Source: JAEUNJ01 sp052035955 (GTDB lineage Bacteria; Pseudomonadota; Gammaproteobacteria; Burkholderiales; Rhodocyclaceae). From it: a stretch of DNA of 64,000 bases. Under the pieces are notes generated by a model, which saw only the letters and a list, made by a program, of their open reading frames with translations, ran no database searches and was not told where the DNA came from. Location of the stretch: contig JBPOHD010000007.1 in assembly GCA_052035955.1 (NCBI GenBank), positions 1-64,000 of the forward strand. Reading direction: 5' to 3'. The position numbers and the translations under genes were made by a program. Below, one piece after another: positions 32,238 to 41,286 of this stretch; the first letter of the stretch is position 1; every line of letters begins with the position of its first letter.

Positions 32238-33956
32238 TCATGCCCCGCCCCCCGCCGGCGGCGCTCCGCCGGGCGGCGTCAGGGGCGCTATGGCGGCAAC
32301 GGCGCCTGGCACGTAGCGGCCGACGATGTCGTTGCGCGGCCCGAAGGCTTCCACGAGGCCGTCGCGCAGCACCAGGATGCGATCGGCCTGGGCCAGGATG
32401 GAGGGCCGGTGGGCCACCACCAGGCAGGTGGCACCGGCCGCCTTCAGATCCTGGAGGGCCCCCTGGAGCATGAATTCGCCTTCCGAATCCAGGTTCGAGT
32501 TGGGCTCGTCGAGGACCACGATGCGCGGTTCGCCGTAGATGGCCCGGGCGATGGCGATGCGCTGCCGCTGGCCGCCGGACAGGGACGCGCCGCCCTCGCC
32601 CACCGGCGTCTCGTAGCCCTGGGGCAGGTGCACGATCAGGTCGTGGACCCGCGCCCGCTTCGCCGCCTCCATCACCCGCTCGGCGTCCACCTCGCCCATG
32701 CGGGCGATGTTCTCGGCCACCGTGCCGGCGAAGAGCTCGATGCTCTGGGGCACGTAGCCCACGTGGCGCCCCAGGTCGTCCCGGTTCCATTGCAGCAGGT
32801 CGGCGCCGTCGTAGCGCACGGCACCTCCGCTCGGCCGCCAGAGGCCCACCAGCAGGCGGACCAGGGTGGACTTTCCGGAACCAGAGGGCCCGATGATGCC
32901 GATGCATTCCCCCGGCATGACGGTGAAGCTGACCCCCTTGAGGATGGGCTGGGGCTTGCCGGGCACGGCGAAGACCAGCCGCTCGGCCGTCACCGCCCCC
33001 TTTGGCGCGGCCAGGGCCATGGGCTCGTGGTCCCGGGCCGGCTCGGCGGCCAGGAAGGCGTCCAGCCGCCGGTAGGCGGCACGTGCCTCGGCGAAGGGCG
33101 CCCAGCCGGAGAGCAGCATCTCCACCGGCACCAGGGCCCGGGAGGCGATGAAGGTCGACGCCACCATGACGCCGATGGAGGCGTTGGTGCGCAGGATCAG
33201 CCAGACCCCGACGCAGAGCATCATGATCTGCACGGCCTGGCGCACCAGGCGCGTCAGGCTCACGGTGCTGCCGATCACGTGGGCGGTCATGACCTGGTGC
33301 GACAGCGAATGGTTGTTGAGGCCGTCCCAGCGCTTGCGGATGGCCGGCAGCATGCCCAGGGTGAGGACGCTCTCGGCGTTGCGCGCCGCGGTGTCGGCGA
33401 AGCGCGAGGAGGCGGCCATCTCCCGGTACATGGTGTCCAGGGCGTCGCGGGAAAGCTTCTCGTTGATGTAGCCGGTGACGAAGAGCAGCACCGCGCCGGC
33501 CAGGGAGAACCAGCCGAGCACCGGCGAGAAGAGGAAGATGATGATCAGGTAGATGGGCAGCCAGGGGGCGTCGAAGAGGGCGAAGACGCCGTTGCCGGTG
33601 ATGTAGTTGCGCAGGGTGTAGATGTCGCGCATGCCTTCGGGATAGGGCGGGCGCTCCGGCCGCCCGCCCTGGGTGACCAGCGCATCGAAGATCTTCGGCG
33701 CCACCTCCCGGTCGATGAGGACGGTGATCACCACCAGCAGGCGGGCGCGCAGGATCTCCAGGGCCATGACCAGCAGCAGGGTCAGGGCGACGCCCAGGGT
33801 CAGGTAGAGCAGCGTCGATTCGCTGCGCGCCGTGATCACCCGGTCGAACACGGCCATCCAGTAGAAGGAGGGTGCCAGTTGCAGCAGGTTCACGAAGAAG
33901 CTGAAGGCGGCGACCGTGAAGAACAGGCGGCGGTGGGACCAGAGGAGGGTTTTCAT
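32238..33956 (-). CDS. Type I secretion ABC transporter, permease-ATPase (PrtD/HlyB-like)
   Basis: 572 residues. The N-terminal half has about five or six membrane helices (LFFTVAAFSFFVNLLQLAPSFYWMAVFDRV is the first) and no C39 peptidase domain, as in PrtD exporters of RTX proteases and surface proteins. The ATPase half has Walker A GPSGSGKST near 360, signature LSGGQRQRIAIARAI near 460, Walker B RIVVLDEPN near 482 and the H-loop VAHRPS. The start overlaps the stop of the glycosyltransferase gene upstream (ATGA). With the HlyD gene it forms the export pair, and the likely cargo is the 4080-aa repeat protein upstream. Confidence 0.95.
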   Translation of the reverse strand: MKTLLWSHRRLFFTVAAFSFFVNLLQLAPSFYWMAVFDRVITARSESTLLYLTLGVALTLLLVMALEILRARLLVVITVLIDREVAPKIFDALVTQGGRPERPPYPEGMRDIYTLRNYITGNGVFALFDAPWLPIYLIIIFLFSPVLGWFSLAGAVLLFVTGYINEKLSRDALDTMYREMAASSRFADTAARNAESVLTLGMLPAIRKRWDGLNNHSLSHQVMTAHVIGSTVSLTRLVRQAVQIMMLCVGVWLILRTNASIGVMVASTFIASRALVPVEMLLSGWAPFAEARAAYRRLDAFLAAEPARDHEPMALAAPKGAVTAERLVFAVPGKPQPILKGVSFTVMPGECIGIIGPSGSGKSTLVRLLVGLWRPSGGAVRYDGADLLQWNRDDLGRHVGYVPQSIELFAGTVAENIARMGEVDAERVMEAAKRARVHDLIVHLPQGYETPVGEGGASLSGGQRQRIAIARAIYGEPRIVVLDEPNSNLDSEGEFMLQGALQDLKAAGATCLVVAHRPSILAQADRILVLRDGLVEAFGPRNDIVGRYVPGAVAAIAPLTPPGGAPPAGGGA

Positions 33957-34723
33957 CGCGCGATGGGGGCAAACAGCGTGCCGGGATCGAAGCCCAGCAG
34001 GCGGGTGATGGGCGCCCTTTCGGCGTCGCCCAGGGCGAACCACCAGCGGGCGGTCTCCAGGATCCTGCCGCCGATCTCCTTGGCGTCGGCCGGCGGGTCC
34101 TCGCCGAGCGCCGCGTAATGGGCCTTCCACAGGGAACGGTAGCCGACGGACTCCCGCGGCAGGTGGCCGACCTTGCAGCCTCGGGCGAGGATGGCGCGCC
34201 AGATGACCCGGTCGCCGATGACGCTGAAGGGTCGCGGCATCAGCGCCCACAGGGGCAACACGGAAAAGGCGCCGCGCAGGAACAGGTAGCAGCTGGTGTC
34301 CGTATGCCGGTCGTGGGGTTCGTCCGCCACCGGCAACCGGGAACCGTCGGGGCGCACGAAGAAGCGCCGGGCCGTGATGACGTCGAAGCCGTTGCCGGCG
34401 ACGGCCGCCGCCTCCAGCATGGCGCCCACGTGGTCCGGCAGGTAGAAGTTGTCGGCATCGAGGTAGGCGATGGCGTCGAAATCCTCGCGCACGGCCAGCA
34501 GGGAGCCCACCGCCCGCGGCGTGTCGCCGTAGTCGGCGTGGGCGACGCCGAGCCGCACGTGGCGCACCGGCAGCCCGTCGAGGAAGTCCTGGGGATGCCC
34601 GTCGGAAACCAGGAAATGGGTGCAGGGATGCGTCTGGGCGGCCACGCTGTCCAGGCAGCGCTGCAGGTCCCCCCGGGACTCCCGGTGGTAGGCGGTGATC
34701 ACCGCGACACGGAGAGGGTTCAT
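33953..34723 (-). CDS. Glycosyltransferase family 2-like protein
   Basis: 256 residues with a GT-A fold: VAVITAYHRESRGDLQRCLDSVAAQTH at the N-terminus, the DxD motif in IAYLDADNFYLPDHV near residue 98, and GDRVIWRAIL further on. It overlaps its neighbours on both sides by ATGA junctions. It would transfer a sugar from a nucleotide donor; donor and acceptor cannot be told. It is placed between a methyltransferase and the ABC exporter, so it probably contributes to the glycan made by this cassette. Confidence 0.82.
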   Translation of the reverse strand: MNPLRVAVITAYHRESRGDLQRCLDSVAAQTHPCTHFLVSDGHPQDFLDGLPVRHVRLGVAHADYGDTPRAVGSLLAVREDFDAIAYLDADNFYLPDHVGAMLEAAAVAGNGFDVITARRFFVRPDGSRLPVADEPHDRHTDTSCYLFLRGAFSVLPLWALMPRPFSVIGDRVIWRAILARGCKVGHLPRESVGYRSLWKAHYAALGEDPPADAKEIGGRILETARWWFALGDAERAPITRLLGFDPGTLFAPIAR

Positions 34724-35439
34724 TTTCCCCAGCTCACCAGGCCGTTCTTCTTCAGGGCTTCGAGCAGGTCGGCGGTGACCTGCCGCAGGCGGGCCTGCGC
34801 CTCGCCCCCCAGGCGCACCTGCTGCTCGTGGCAGCGCGGATGGGCCACGTCGAGCACCGGCCGCGGCGGGCCGGGATCGCGCCGGTAGAGGATGGTGTTC
34901 TGGGCGTACCACCACATGACCGATGGATGGTTCCAGAGCTGTTCGCGCAGGAAGTCGTCGGGAACGTAGCCGCGGGCGGCGAAGAGGCCGCCCCACCAGG
35001 ACTGCCAGCGCTCGTTGACGTGGTGGTCGCCGAGCTGGCCGGGGATGGCGGCCGAGAACAGCACCCGGTCCGACAGGGCGCAGAGGTCGGCGACGAAGCC
35101 CTCGGCCCGCGCCGGGCTCAGGTGTTCGGCCACTTCCAGGGAAAGGGCCAGATCGTAGCGCCGCGGCAGCGACACCGAGGCCTCCAGGTCCTGCCGACGG
35201 AAGTCTTCGGCCGGCACCAGCAGGCGTCCCGGCGCCGCGTCGTGGTTATCCACGCCGGTGACGACGGCCACCCCCAGTTCCCGGGCCACCGACAGCCAGG
35301 TGGCGATGCCGCAGCCCACGTCCACCACCGATCCGGGCAGGCCGTACTTGGCGAAGACCAGCGGCAGGACGACCCGCGCCGAGGCGGCCGAGCCGGCCGC
35401 CTGCTTGTCGTAGAAGGCATCGTCGTAGGGGCCGGTCAT
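34720..35439 (-). CDS. Class I SAM-dependent methyltransferase
   Basis: 239 residues from ATG 35439, overlapping the upstream stop by four bases. Motif I is VVDVGCGIATWLSVARELG near residue 30, motif II has VTGVDN and the post-I acidic residue follows. Then comes YDLALSLEVAEHLSPARAEGFV, typical of Methyltransf_23/11 enzymes that act on sugars or small metabolites. The tail contains QVRLGGEAQARLRQVTADLLEALKKNG, perhaps a coiled-coil end. Part of the cassette that also encodes several other methyltransferases. Confidence 0.82.
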   Translation of the reverse strand: MTGPYDDAFYDKQAAGSAASARVVLPLVFAKYGLPGSVVDVGCGIATWLSVARELGVAVVTGVDNHDAAPGRLLVPAEDFRRQDLEASVSLPRRYDLALSLEVAEHLSPARAEGFVADLCALSDRVLFSAAIPGQLGDHHVNERWQSWWGGLFAARGYVPDDFLREQLWNHPSVMWWYAQNTILYRRDPGPPRPVLDVAHPRCHEQQVRLGGEAQARLRQVTADLLEALKKNGLVSWGK

Positions 35440-37196
35440 GCCGTCCCGCCCCCGGGCGCCGTGGCCGGCAATGCCTCCCGGTAATGGCCGGCGGCGGCGA
35501 AATGGGCCGCCATCAGGGCAACGAGGGACTGGCGCTCGCCGCAATACAGGCGGTCCAGCCGGGCCAGGGCGCCCTCCCACAGGACCTTGGGTGCCGACAG
35601 GGCGAGGAGCGGCGCCCCCGGGCCCGTCCGCAGCCCGACGGCGCCGCCGGCGCCCAGGCCGCTCCGGGTGGAAAGCGTGGCCAGGGCGGCCTCGGGCAGC
35701 GGGCCGGCGCCGGCAGGCTCCAGGAGGACGACCTCATCCCACGGGCATTCGGCGAGGGCCCGGCGCAGGCTGTCGGCCTTGTTGAACCAGAAATCGAAAG
35801 TGTGGATGGCCAAACCGTCCAGGGCATCGAAGAGGTCGCCGACCAGCGGCTGGGAGGCGGCCGGCGCATGCCAGGCGCTGGCGCGCCGCTCGGCGATCAG
35901 GGTGTAGTGCAGGCCGCTGCCCGCCGCCGCCAGGCCGCGCAGGCAGGCCCGCAAGGCAGGTTCGGCGAGGGAGAAGCGGCGCTCCCAATCGAGGACGATC
36001 ATACCATTGGCCTTCGGCCGCACCGGCGCCTTGAGGACGAACCAGGACTCGCCGCGCCGGCCCCGGCCGGCCTCGGCGGTAGGCACCGCCAGTTCCGCGC
36101 CGGCTTCGGCCGGGTAGCGGCCGCGCACGGCCGGCGGCGCCAGGGCAGCGAGGGTGGCCGGCGTCAGGGGCAGGATGTCGGCCATCAGTTCGCAGCGACG
36201 GGCATCCCGCTGCCGCGTCTCGTCCTCCGGGTCGCCGGAGCCGACCAGCAGCAGTTCCCGGCAGCGCCGCAGGATGAAGGGCGGAATGTCCTCCCGGGTC
36301 CAGAACTCGTCCACGCCATCGGGATCGCTGGCGGCATGGGCGGGGAAATGGGGCCCGACGCAGAAATATCCCTGCCGCCGCGCCTCGGCCAGGGAACCGG
36401 CGTCGCCGCTGCGGAAGCAGGCAATGCGCAGGCTGCCGTCGAACAGTCCGGGCGGGACCCGCAGGGGCGGGCAGCGGGCGATGCGCAGGCCGAAATGGCT
36501 GCCGGCGTCGTAATGCCGGAAGAGTTCCCGGTGCGGCACCACCTGGGCGTAGGGCGCCGCGCCGGCCCAGCCGATGTCCTCGCTGCGCCGCATCGGCGCA
36601 TCGTCGGGCAGGCCCGCCGCATCGGCGAGGAACCACTGCTCGAGGAGTTCCGGCGTCAGCACCTGGATGGCGTCGCGGTAGCCGGAGCTCTGCACGAAGC
36701 CGTGGGGCAGCCAGGTCTCGAGGCCCGCCCGGCGGGAAAACCATTCGGGCCAGTGGGTGTAGACCAGGGCCGCCCTGCCCCGCTCCCGGCGCAGCGCCCC
36801 GAGGGTGCCCAGGCAGGCGTCGAGGACGGTCCGGTCGTAGTCGAGGTAGATATGGTCGTGGTTGCCCGAATAGAAGACCAGCTCGCCGTGGGGCAGCAGG
36901 TCCCGGCGCAGGAATTCCCGCCATTCGCCGAGGCGGAAAAGGCGGCGGGGTCGGAATTCGAACTGGGGGCAGGCGCCCAGGGCCCGGCGGGCCTCGGCTT
37001 CGACCACCTCCAGGGCCTGGGCCGGATAGTCGTCCGGGTCCAGTTCGCAGAATACGTAGGCCCGCGAGAACTCCAGGTCCTCCAGGCTCGCCAGCATGTA
37101 GCGGAAGACCGTCAGGGCATCGTCCACGCCCCAGAGTCCCCGGTCGAAGCGGGAGAAGCGCTTGCTGGTCAGGAGGACGTTGAGGAACAGGATCAT
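35436..37196 (-). CDS. Unrecognised 586-aa cassette protein
   Basis: No family recognised. It starts at ATG 37196 (coupled to the upstream methyltransferase by ATGA). It has no signal peptide or membrane segment. The N-terminal half has alternating strand/helix segments that could be glycosyltransferase-like (ILFLNVLLTSKRFSRFDRGLWG; ELVFYSGNHDHIYLD; RAALVYTHWPEWFSR). The second half contains RPKANGMIVLDWERRFSLAEPALRACL and HTFDFWFNKADSLRRALAECPWDEVVLLEPAG, again nucleotide-sugar-fold-like. Its position among sugar genes favours a role in glycan assembly. Coupling on both sides shows it is a genuine gene. Confidence 0.75.
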   Translation of the reverse strand: MILFLNVLLTSKRFSRFDRGLWGVDDALTVFRYMLASLEDLEFSRAYVFCELDPDDYPAQALEVVEAEARRALGACPQFEFRPRRLFRLGEWREFLRRDLLPHGELVFYSGNHDHIYLDYDRTVLDACLGTLGALRRERGRAALVYTHWPEWFSRRAGLETWLPHGFVQSSGYRDAIQVLTPELLEQWFLADAAGLPDDAPMRRSEDIGWAGAAPYAQVVPHRELFRHYDAGSHFGLRIARCPPLRVPPGLFDGSLRIACFRSGDAGSLAEARRQGYFCVGPHFPAHAASDPDGVDEFWTREDIPPFILRRCRELLLVGSGDPEDETRQRDARRCELMADILPLTPATLAALAPPAVRGRYPAEAGAELAVPTAEAGRGRRGESWFVLKAPVRPKANGMIVLDWERRFSLAEPALRACLRGLAAAGSGLHYTLIAERRASAWHAPAASQPLVGDLFDALDGLAIHTFDFWFNKADSLRRALAECPWDEVVLLEPAGAGPLPEAALATLSTRSGLGAGGAVGLRTGPGAPLLALSAPKVLWEGALARLDRLYCGERQSLVALMAAHFAAAGHYREALPATAPGGGTA

Positions 37197-38146
37197 GGCA
37201 TTTCGGCAAGGACCAGCAGGCGCTCCAGGGCGCCGGCGGCGCCGTCCGCGTCGAGCTGGGCCCATTCGGGGCGCAGGCCGTGGAGCTTGATGGCCCGTTC
37301 GGCGCAGTAGAACAGCTCCGACACGAAGGTGGTGGTCGTCGAGGCGAGCATCCTGAGCCCTGCCCGGTCCAGCGCCCGGGCGAGGGCGGTGGCGGAGAAG
37401 TAGTTGAGGTGCGCCGGGAAGGCGAAATAGGGATGGTTGAAGATGTCGGCCTGGAGGGTGCGGGAATTCCAGTTGGGCACGCTCAGGAAGAGCCGGCCGC
37501 CGGGCGCCAGGAGGCGGGCCATGGCCGCCAGGGAGCCGGCGGGGTCGGCGTGGTGCTCGAGGGAGTCCTTGCAATGGACGAGGCTCGCCCGTCCGGCAAA
37601 TTCGTTGGGCATTTCCTCCAGGTTGCAGTTGGCGACGGTGCAGCCGATTTCCTCGGCAATGAAGCGCGCATTGGCGCGACCGGGCTCGACGGCAACGACC
37701 TTGACGCCCCGGCCGTGCAGGTAGGCGCTGAACTCGCCGGCGCCGGCGCCGACGTCCACCGCCAGGGCCTGCGCGCCCGGGTCCAGGAGGACGCCGTGGC
37801 CGGCGAGGAAGGCGGCCACCGACTCCACCTCGCGGGCGGTGGCCCATCCCCGCAGCCGGGCCCGCAGGGTGTCCGCCGATGGCTCGCCTCCCTGCCCGGC
37901 CTGGCTCCGGTAGTAGGCGTCGATGAATCCCGCATCCGGACAGGGGGAGAAGTAGGCGAAGTCGCAGGGGCCGCAGTGAAGCAGGGCGGCCTCGACCACC
38001 CGCCCGTCGGAGAAGGCGGCGCAGCGCAGGAAGCCGAGGGCCCCCGCCGCCGAGCGATGCACGGTCATGGTTTGCCCGTCCCGGGCGCCGCAAAGGCGGC
38101 AGGGGCCGAGGGGCTGGCCCATGGAAACCTTGATCAGTCCGGACAT
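37193..38146 (-). CDS. SAM-dependent methyltransferase with an N-terminal zinc-binding motif
   Basis: 317 residues; ATG 38146 with GGTGG upstream is chosen, but GTG 38155 is possible. The N-terminus holds CRLCGA and later LHCGPCDFAYF, two cysteine pairs of a zinc ribbon like that of sugar methyltransferases. Motif I is AVDVGAGAGEFSAYLHGRGVKVVAVEPG, then SLVHCKDSLEHHADPAGSLAAMARLLAPGGRLFLSVP. The end (LNYFSATALARALDRAGLRML) is typical of Methyltransf_23. Coupled to the unknown 586-aa gene. Substrate unknown, probably a sugar or sugar nucleotide. Confidence 0.82.
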   Translation of the reverse strand: MSGLIKVSMGQPLGPCRLCGARDGQTMTVHRSAAGALGFLRCAAFSDGRVVEAALLHCGPCDFAYFSPCPDAGFIDAYYRSQAGQGGEPSADTLRARLRGWATAREVESVAAFLAGHGVLLDPGAQALAVDVGAGAGEFSAYLHGRGVKVVAVEPGRANARFIAEEIGCTVANCNLEEMPNEFAGRASLVHCKDSLEHHADPAGSLAAMARLLAPGGRLFLSVPNWNSRTLQADIFNHPYFAFPAHLNYFSATALARALDRAGLRMLASTTTTFVSELFYCAERAIKLHGLRPEWAQLDADGAAGALERLLVLAEMP

Positions 38147-38173
38147 GGCGCCCACCTTTCGCTGGCGTATCGG

Positions 38174-39337
38174 TCAGACAAAGCGAGTCTCCGGGTTGAT
38201 GCGGGTGACGATGTCGTCCCGGATCTCCTGGTTGTAGACGCCGGCCTTGAGGATGACGGCCGGACGGCGCGCGGTGCGCAGCACTTCCGGCGAGGCCACC
38301 GACAGGCGGCTGCCGGAAAGCCGACGGCCCTGCTTCGCCGGGTCGTTGTCCAGGACGGCGGCCAAACGTCCCTGGTCGAGGCCGAAGGCGAACAGGTACT
38401 GGGAGAAGACATGGGCCCCGAAGAGGAAGACCTCGCCGTCGTGGGCCGCCATGAAGGCGTTCAGTCGGGCCACCTCCTCCTCGTGGTGCCGCAGGTAGGC
38501 CGCGTAGGCGGCGCGGTTGGCGGCATGGGCGTCCGCCGTCGGCCCACCGGCGGTGGCGCCGGGGACGGCGACGCCCTCCTCCGTCCGCCGGGCCGCATAG
38601 AACAGGCTGTGGTCGTCCAGGAAGGGCCACCGGTCCACCGTCTCGAAGCCGGCCTCGGCCAGCAGGCGGTCGATGGCCGCCTCGTCGAGGAAGTAACTGT
38701 GCTCGAAGTTGAGGCAGTTGGTGTACTTGCGGTCGAGCATCACCCGCATGTTCGGCACCGAGAAGATCAGCAAGCGCCCGGGGGCCAGGAAACGGCCCAG
38801 GTCGGCGAAGAAACGGCGCGGCTCGTAGAGGTGCTCGAGGAAATGGGAATGGACGACGGCATCGACGGACAGGTCGGCCTCCACGTCGGCCGGGAAGAAG
38901 CCCCGGATGAAGCGGGCCCGGCAGCCCGGCTGGGGAGTCGGATTGGGTTCGACCGCGACCCAGTCCACCGCGGGCCGCCGGCGGTGGACCTGGATGGAAA
39001 GGATGCCGTGGCCCGCTCCCACCTCGAGGACCGAGGCCGGCCCGTGCGCCAGGATGAATTCGGCGAAGGCCTCGTGATGGCGGGCCCAGAGGCCGCCGAC
39101 CAGGCCGGAGTTGTGGGAGCGCGCATACAGGACGGGAAGGGGCACCAGTTCCGTGAGCTGGATGCAACCGCAGTCGCGGCAGATGGACCAGGCCATGTCG
39201 TGGGTCGGGTCGTCGTCCGGCGGATCGTCGGTGCAGCCCATGTACACCGGGAAGTCGCGGAAGCGGTGCAAGGGCTCGAGACGGGGCGATCCGTCGATCG
39301 CGCAGGTCCGGCGGGGCAGGATCTCAGGCAGCGCCAC
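38174..39337 (-). CDS. Sugar C-methyltransferase-like protein (zinc-binding N-terminus, two-domain)
   Basis: 387 residues from GTG 39337, which has GGAG seven bases upstream and overlaps the preceding gene by 14 nt. It shows the three-part layout of nucleotide-sugar C-methyltransferases such as NovU/TylC3: an N-terminal zinc segment (SICRDCGCIQLTEL near 65), a central methyltransferase (VLEVGAGHGILSIQVHRR, then HSHFLEHLYEPRRFFADLGRFL), and a C-terminal domain (VFLFGAHVFSQYLFAFGLD, LDNDPAKQGRRLSGS, VILKAGVYNQEI). It probably puts a methyl branch on the deoxysugar made by the cassette. No keto-sugar-forming enzyme is visible here. Confidence 0.85.
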   Translation of the reverse strand: MALPEILPRRTCAIDGSPRLEPLHRFRDFPVYMGCTDDPPDDDPTHDMAWSICRDCGCIQLTELVPLPVLYARSHNSGLVGGLWARHHEAFAEFILAHGPASVLEVGAGHGILSIQVHRRRPAVDWVAVEPNPTPQPGCRARFIRGFFPADVEADLSVDAVVHSHFLEHLYEPRRFFADLGRFLAPGRLLIFSVPNMRVMLDRKYTNCLNFEHSYFLDEAAIDRLLAEAGFETVDRWPFLDDHSLFYAARRTEEGVAVPGATAGGPTADAHAANRAAYAAYLRHHEEEVARLNAFMAAHDGEVFLFGAHVFSQYLFAFGLDQGRLAAVLDNDPAKQGRRLSGSRLSVASPEVLRTARRPAVILKAGVYNQEIRDDIVTRINPETRFV

Positions 39338-40910
39338 GGTCGAGCTCCGTCTGCAGCATCTGCGTCCCCAGGCCGTAGAGCAACAGGCTGTAGGGATGGT
39401 GGTGCAGGGCCGCGATGTTGAGATAGACGAGGGCACAGAGCAGGCGGACCTTGCTCCCGTCATACCCGGCGGCAGGCAGCCAGTCCATGAGGCGGGCCTC
39501 GCATTCCACCAGCCGCTGCCGGCGGAGGAAATCGAACTCCAGCCGGTCCTCCTCCCAGCGGGCGTGGTAGTGGCCGGCGGCGATCAGTTCGTGGTTGACG
39601 ATCAGGCCGTGGAGCAGCTTGGCCAGGTCGTAATACACGTCGCCGACGGCGAGGTCGCCGCAGAATTCCTGCCGCCAGTCGAGGAAGACGAAGCGTCCGT
39701 CCTCGGCGAGCAGGATGTTCTCGAAATGGAAGTCCCCGTGGAAGCGCCCCGGCAGGCCGTCGGCCAGGCCGTCCCAGTCCACGCGATCGAGCAGTCCGGC
39801 CAGCGGCGGCGTGGGCACGCCGTTGATCCGCAGGGCGCCATCCGCCTTGCCGAAGCGTTCGTAGAAGGCGGCGAGCCGGTCCAGGGTCTTGTCCCGGTAG
39901 AACTTTCGGCAGCGGGCCCGGAAATCCGCCCTTTCGGTCGCGCTCAGGTCCGCCGGGCGCCAGAAGTCGCGGCAGCCGTCGAGCAGGCGCTCGAACACGG
40001 GCAGGGTCACGGCTTCGGAAAGGATGGTGCCCTCGACCCGGCGGTAGGCGTACATGTTGGCGCGGTGGCCCGTCAGTTCGGGCACCCAGCCGGCAAGGCC
40101 GGCCACCCGGGCCACCCGGTCGCGGATGAAGCGGGTGTCGTCGGAAAACTTGACCACCTGTCCGTTAACGAACCAGATGGCCTCGTTCTCCTTGGGCAGG
40201 ATGGTGGCGCGCACTTCCGGCAGGTAGCGATCCTCGACCGCCGCCAGTTTCTCCCGGGTGCCCACGTCGGTCCAGTCGAAGGCCACCGCCTCGACCCGGC
40301 CGGCGGCGGCCAGGGCATCGAGGCCCCAGGCCTCCCCCTCCGCCACCGCCCGGTCGCCCCCTTCGGCCATGGCGGTCCAGAATCCCCGCCAGTCGTGGAT
40401 CCCGGCGAGCCCGATGTAGGCCCGGGAAGCCGGCCCATGGCCGCCCTTGGGGTTCACCCGCAGGACCCGGTCGCCGGCAACCTCCAGCGTCCGGTAGGCG
40501 CCCATGCCCGCGGCATCGACCCCGGCCCACCCGGCCCAGTCCCGGTCGGGCGGCGGCACGTCGCCGGCGACGAGGGTGTCGCAGGAGCAGAAGACGAAGG
40601 GTTCGCGCAGCAGGGGCTCGGCGCAGCGCAGGGTGTGGCCGAGGCCGGAACCCGGCCCCTCGAAGGGCGCGACCTCGACGAAGGCGATGTCCCGTCGGGG
40701 ATAGGCCAGCTCGAGGAATTCCCTGACCGTGTTCCCTTTGTAGCCCAGGGCGACGACGAGGCGGGCGTCGGGGCCGAACTGGTCGATCACCCGGGCGAGG
40801 GCCGGCTTGCCGCCGACGCTCACCAGGGACTTGTTGAGGTGCCGGGTCAGGGCACCCATGCGCGTGCCGAGGCCGGCGCAGGGAATGAAGACTGAACAGG
40901 GGGCGCTCAT
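39324..40910 (-). CDS. Sugar-phosphate nucleotidyltransferase fused to an aminoglycoside-phosphotransferase-like kinase
   Basis: 528 residues from ATG 40910. Residues 1-235 are a nucleotidyltransferase (VFIPCAGLGTRMGALTRHLNKSLVSVGGKPAL, then FCSCDTLVAGDVP). Residues 260-528 are kinase-like: FHGDFHFENILLAEDGRFVFLDWRQEF carries the HGDxHxxN catalytic loop and the metal-binding Asp, and VNGQVVKFSDD is the ATP strand. A single polypeptide could therefore phosphorylate a sugar at C1 and activate it to an NDP-sugar, a logic seen in GDP-heptose and similar routes. It sits next to a cupin and near the aldolase and phosphatase genes, so it may complete synthesis of the cassette's special sugar. Confidence 0.85.
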   Translation of the reverse strand: MSAPCSVFIPCAGLGTRMGALTRHLNKSLVSVGGKPALARVIDQFGPDARLVVALGYKGNTVREFLELAYPRRDIAFVEVAPFEGPGSGLGHTLRCAEPLLREPFVFCSCDTLVAGDVPPPDRDWAGWAGVDAAGMGAYRTLEVAGDRVLRVNPKGGHGPASRAYIGLAGIHDWRGFWTAMAEGGDRAVAEGEAWGLDALAAAGRVEAVAFDWTDVGTREKLAAVEDRYLPEVRATILPKENEAIWFVNGQVVKFSDDTRFIRDRVARVAGLAGWVPELTGHRANMYAYRRVEGTILSEAVTLPVFERLLDGCRDFWRPADLSATERADFRARCRKFYRDKTLDRLAAFYERFGKADGALRINGVPTPPLAGLLDRVDWDGLADGLPGRFHGDFHFENILLAEDGRFVFLDWRQEFCGDLAVGDVYYDLAKLLHGLIVNHELIAAGHYHARWEEDRLEFDFLRRQRLVECEARLMDWLPAAGYDGSKVRLLCALVYLNIAALHHHPYSLLLYGLGTQMLQTELDRGAA

Positions 40911-40941
40911 CGGCGTGGCGGCTCGGTCCCGGCGGCGCGGT

Positions 40942-41283
40942 TCAGGTGCGCCGGTAGTCGTCGGCCAGGCGAACCACGTCGTCCAGCTCGGGGGTCGAGG
41001 CTTCCAGGTAGACCGCCTCCTCGACGCCCTCCATGCGGTGGATGACGCCCGGCTCCAGGGTGATGCTCTCTCCCGGCCGGAAGACCCTCGCCTCGAGGGC
41101 CGACGCATCGCGGCCCATCAGGATCCGCAGCAGGCCGGCGACGACGTAGATGGTCTCCCGCTTGTGGTGGTGGTACTGGAGGCTGCAACGATGGTCCTTG
41201 AACATGGTGATGCGCTTCACCATGTATTTGTCGTTCACCTCGATGAGTTCCTCGGCCCCCCAGGGCTTGTCGATTCGGGTCAT
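40942..41283 (-). CDS. Small cupin (mannose-6-phosphate isomerase type II-like)
   Basis: 113 residues, one cupin barrel. Motif 1 has LQYHHHKRETIYVVAGLLRILMG with three adjacent His and a Glu as metal ligands. Motif 2 has PGESITLEPGVIHRMEG. The opening KPWGAEELIEVND is typical of the cupin domain of phosphomannose isomerase/GDP-mannose pyrophosphorylase proteins. It could isomerise or epimerise a sugar phosphate. The gene starts three bases after the preceding stop and the nucleotidyltransferase-kinase follows 31 nt on. Confidence 0.85.
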   Translation of the reverse strand: MTRIDKPWGAEELIEVNDKYMVKRITMFKDHRCSLQYHHHKRETIYVVAGLLRILMGRDASALEARVFRPGESITLEPGVIHRMEGVEEAVYLEASTPELDDVVRLADDYRRT

Positions 41284-41286
41284 GGC

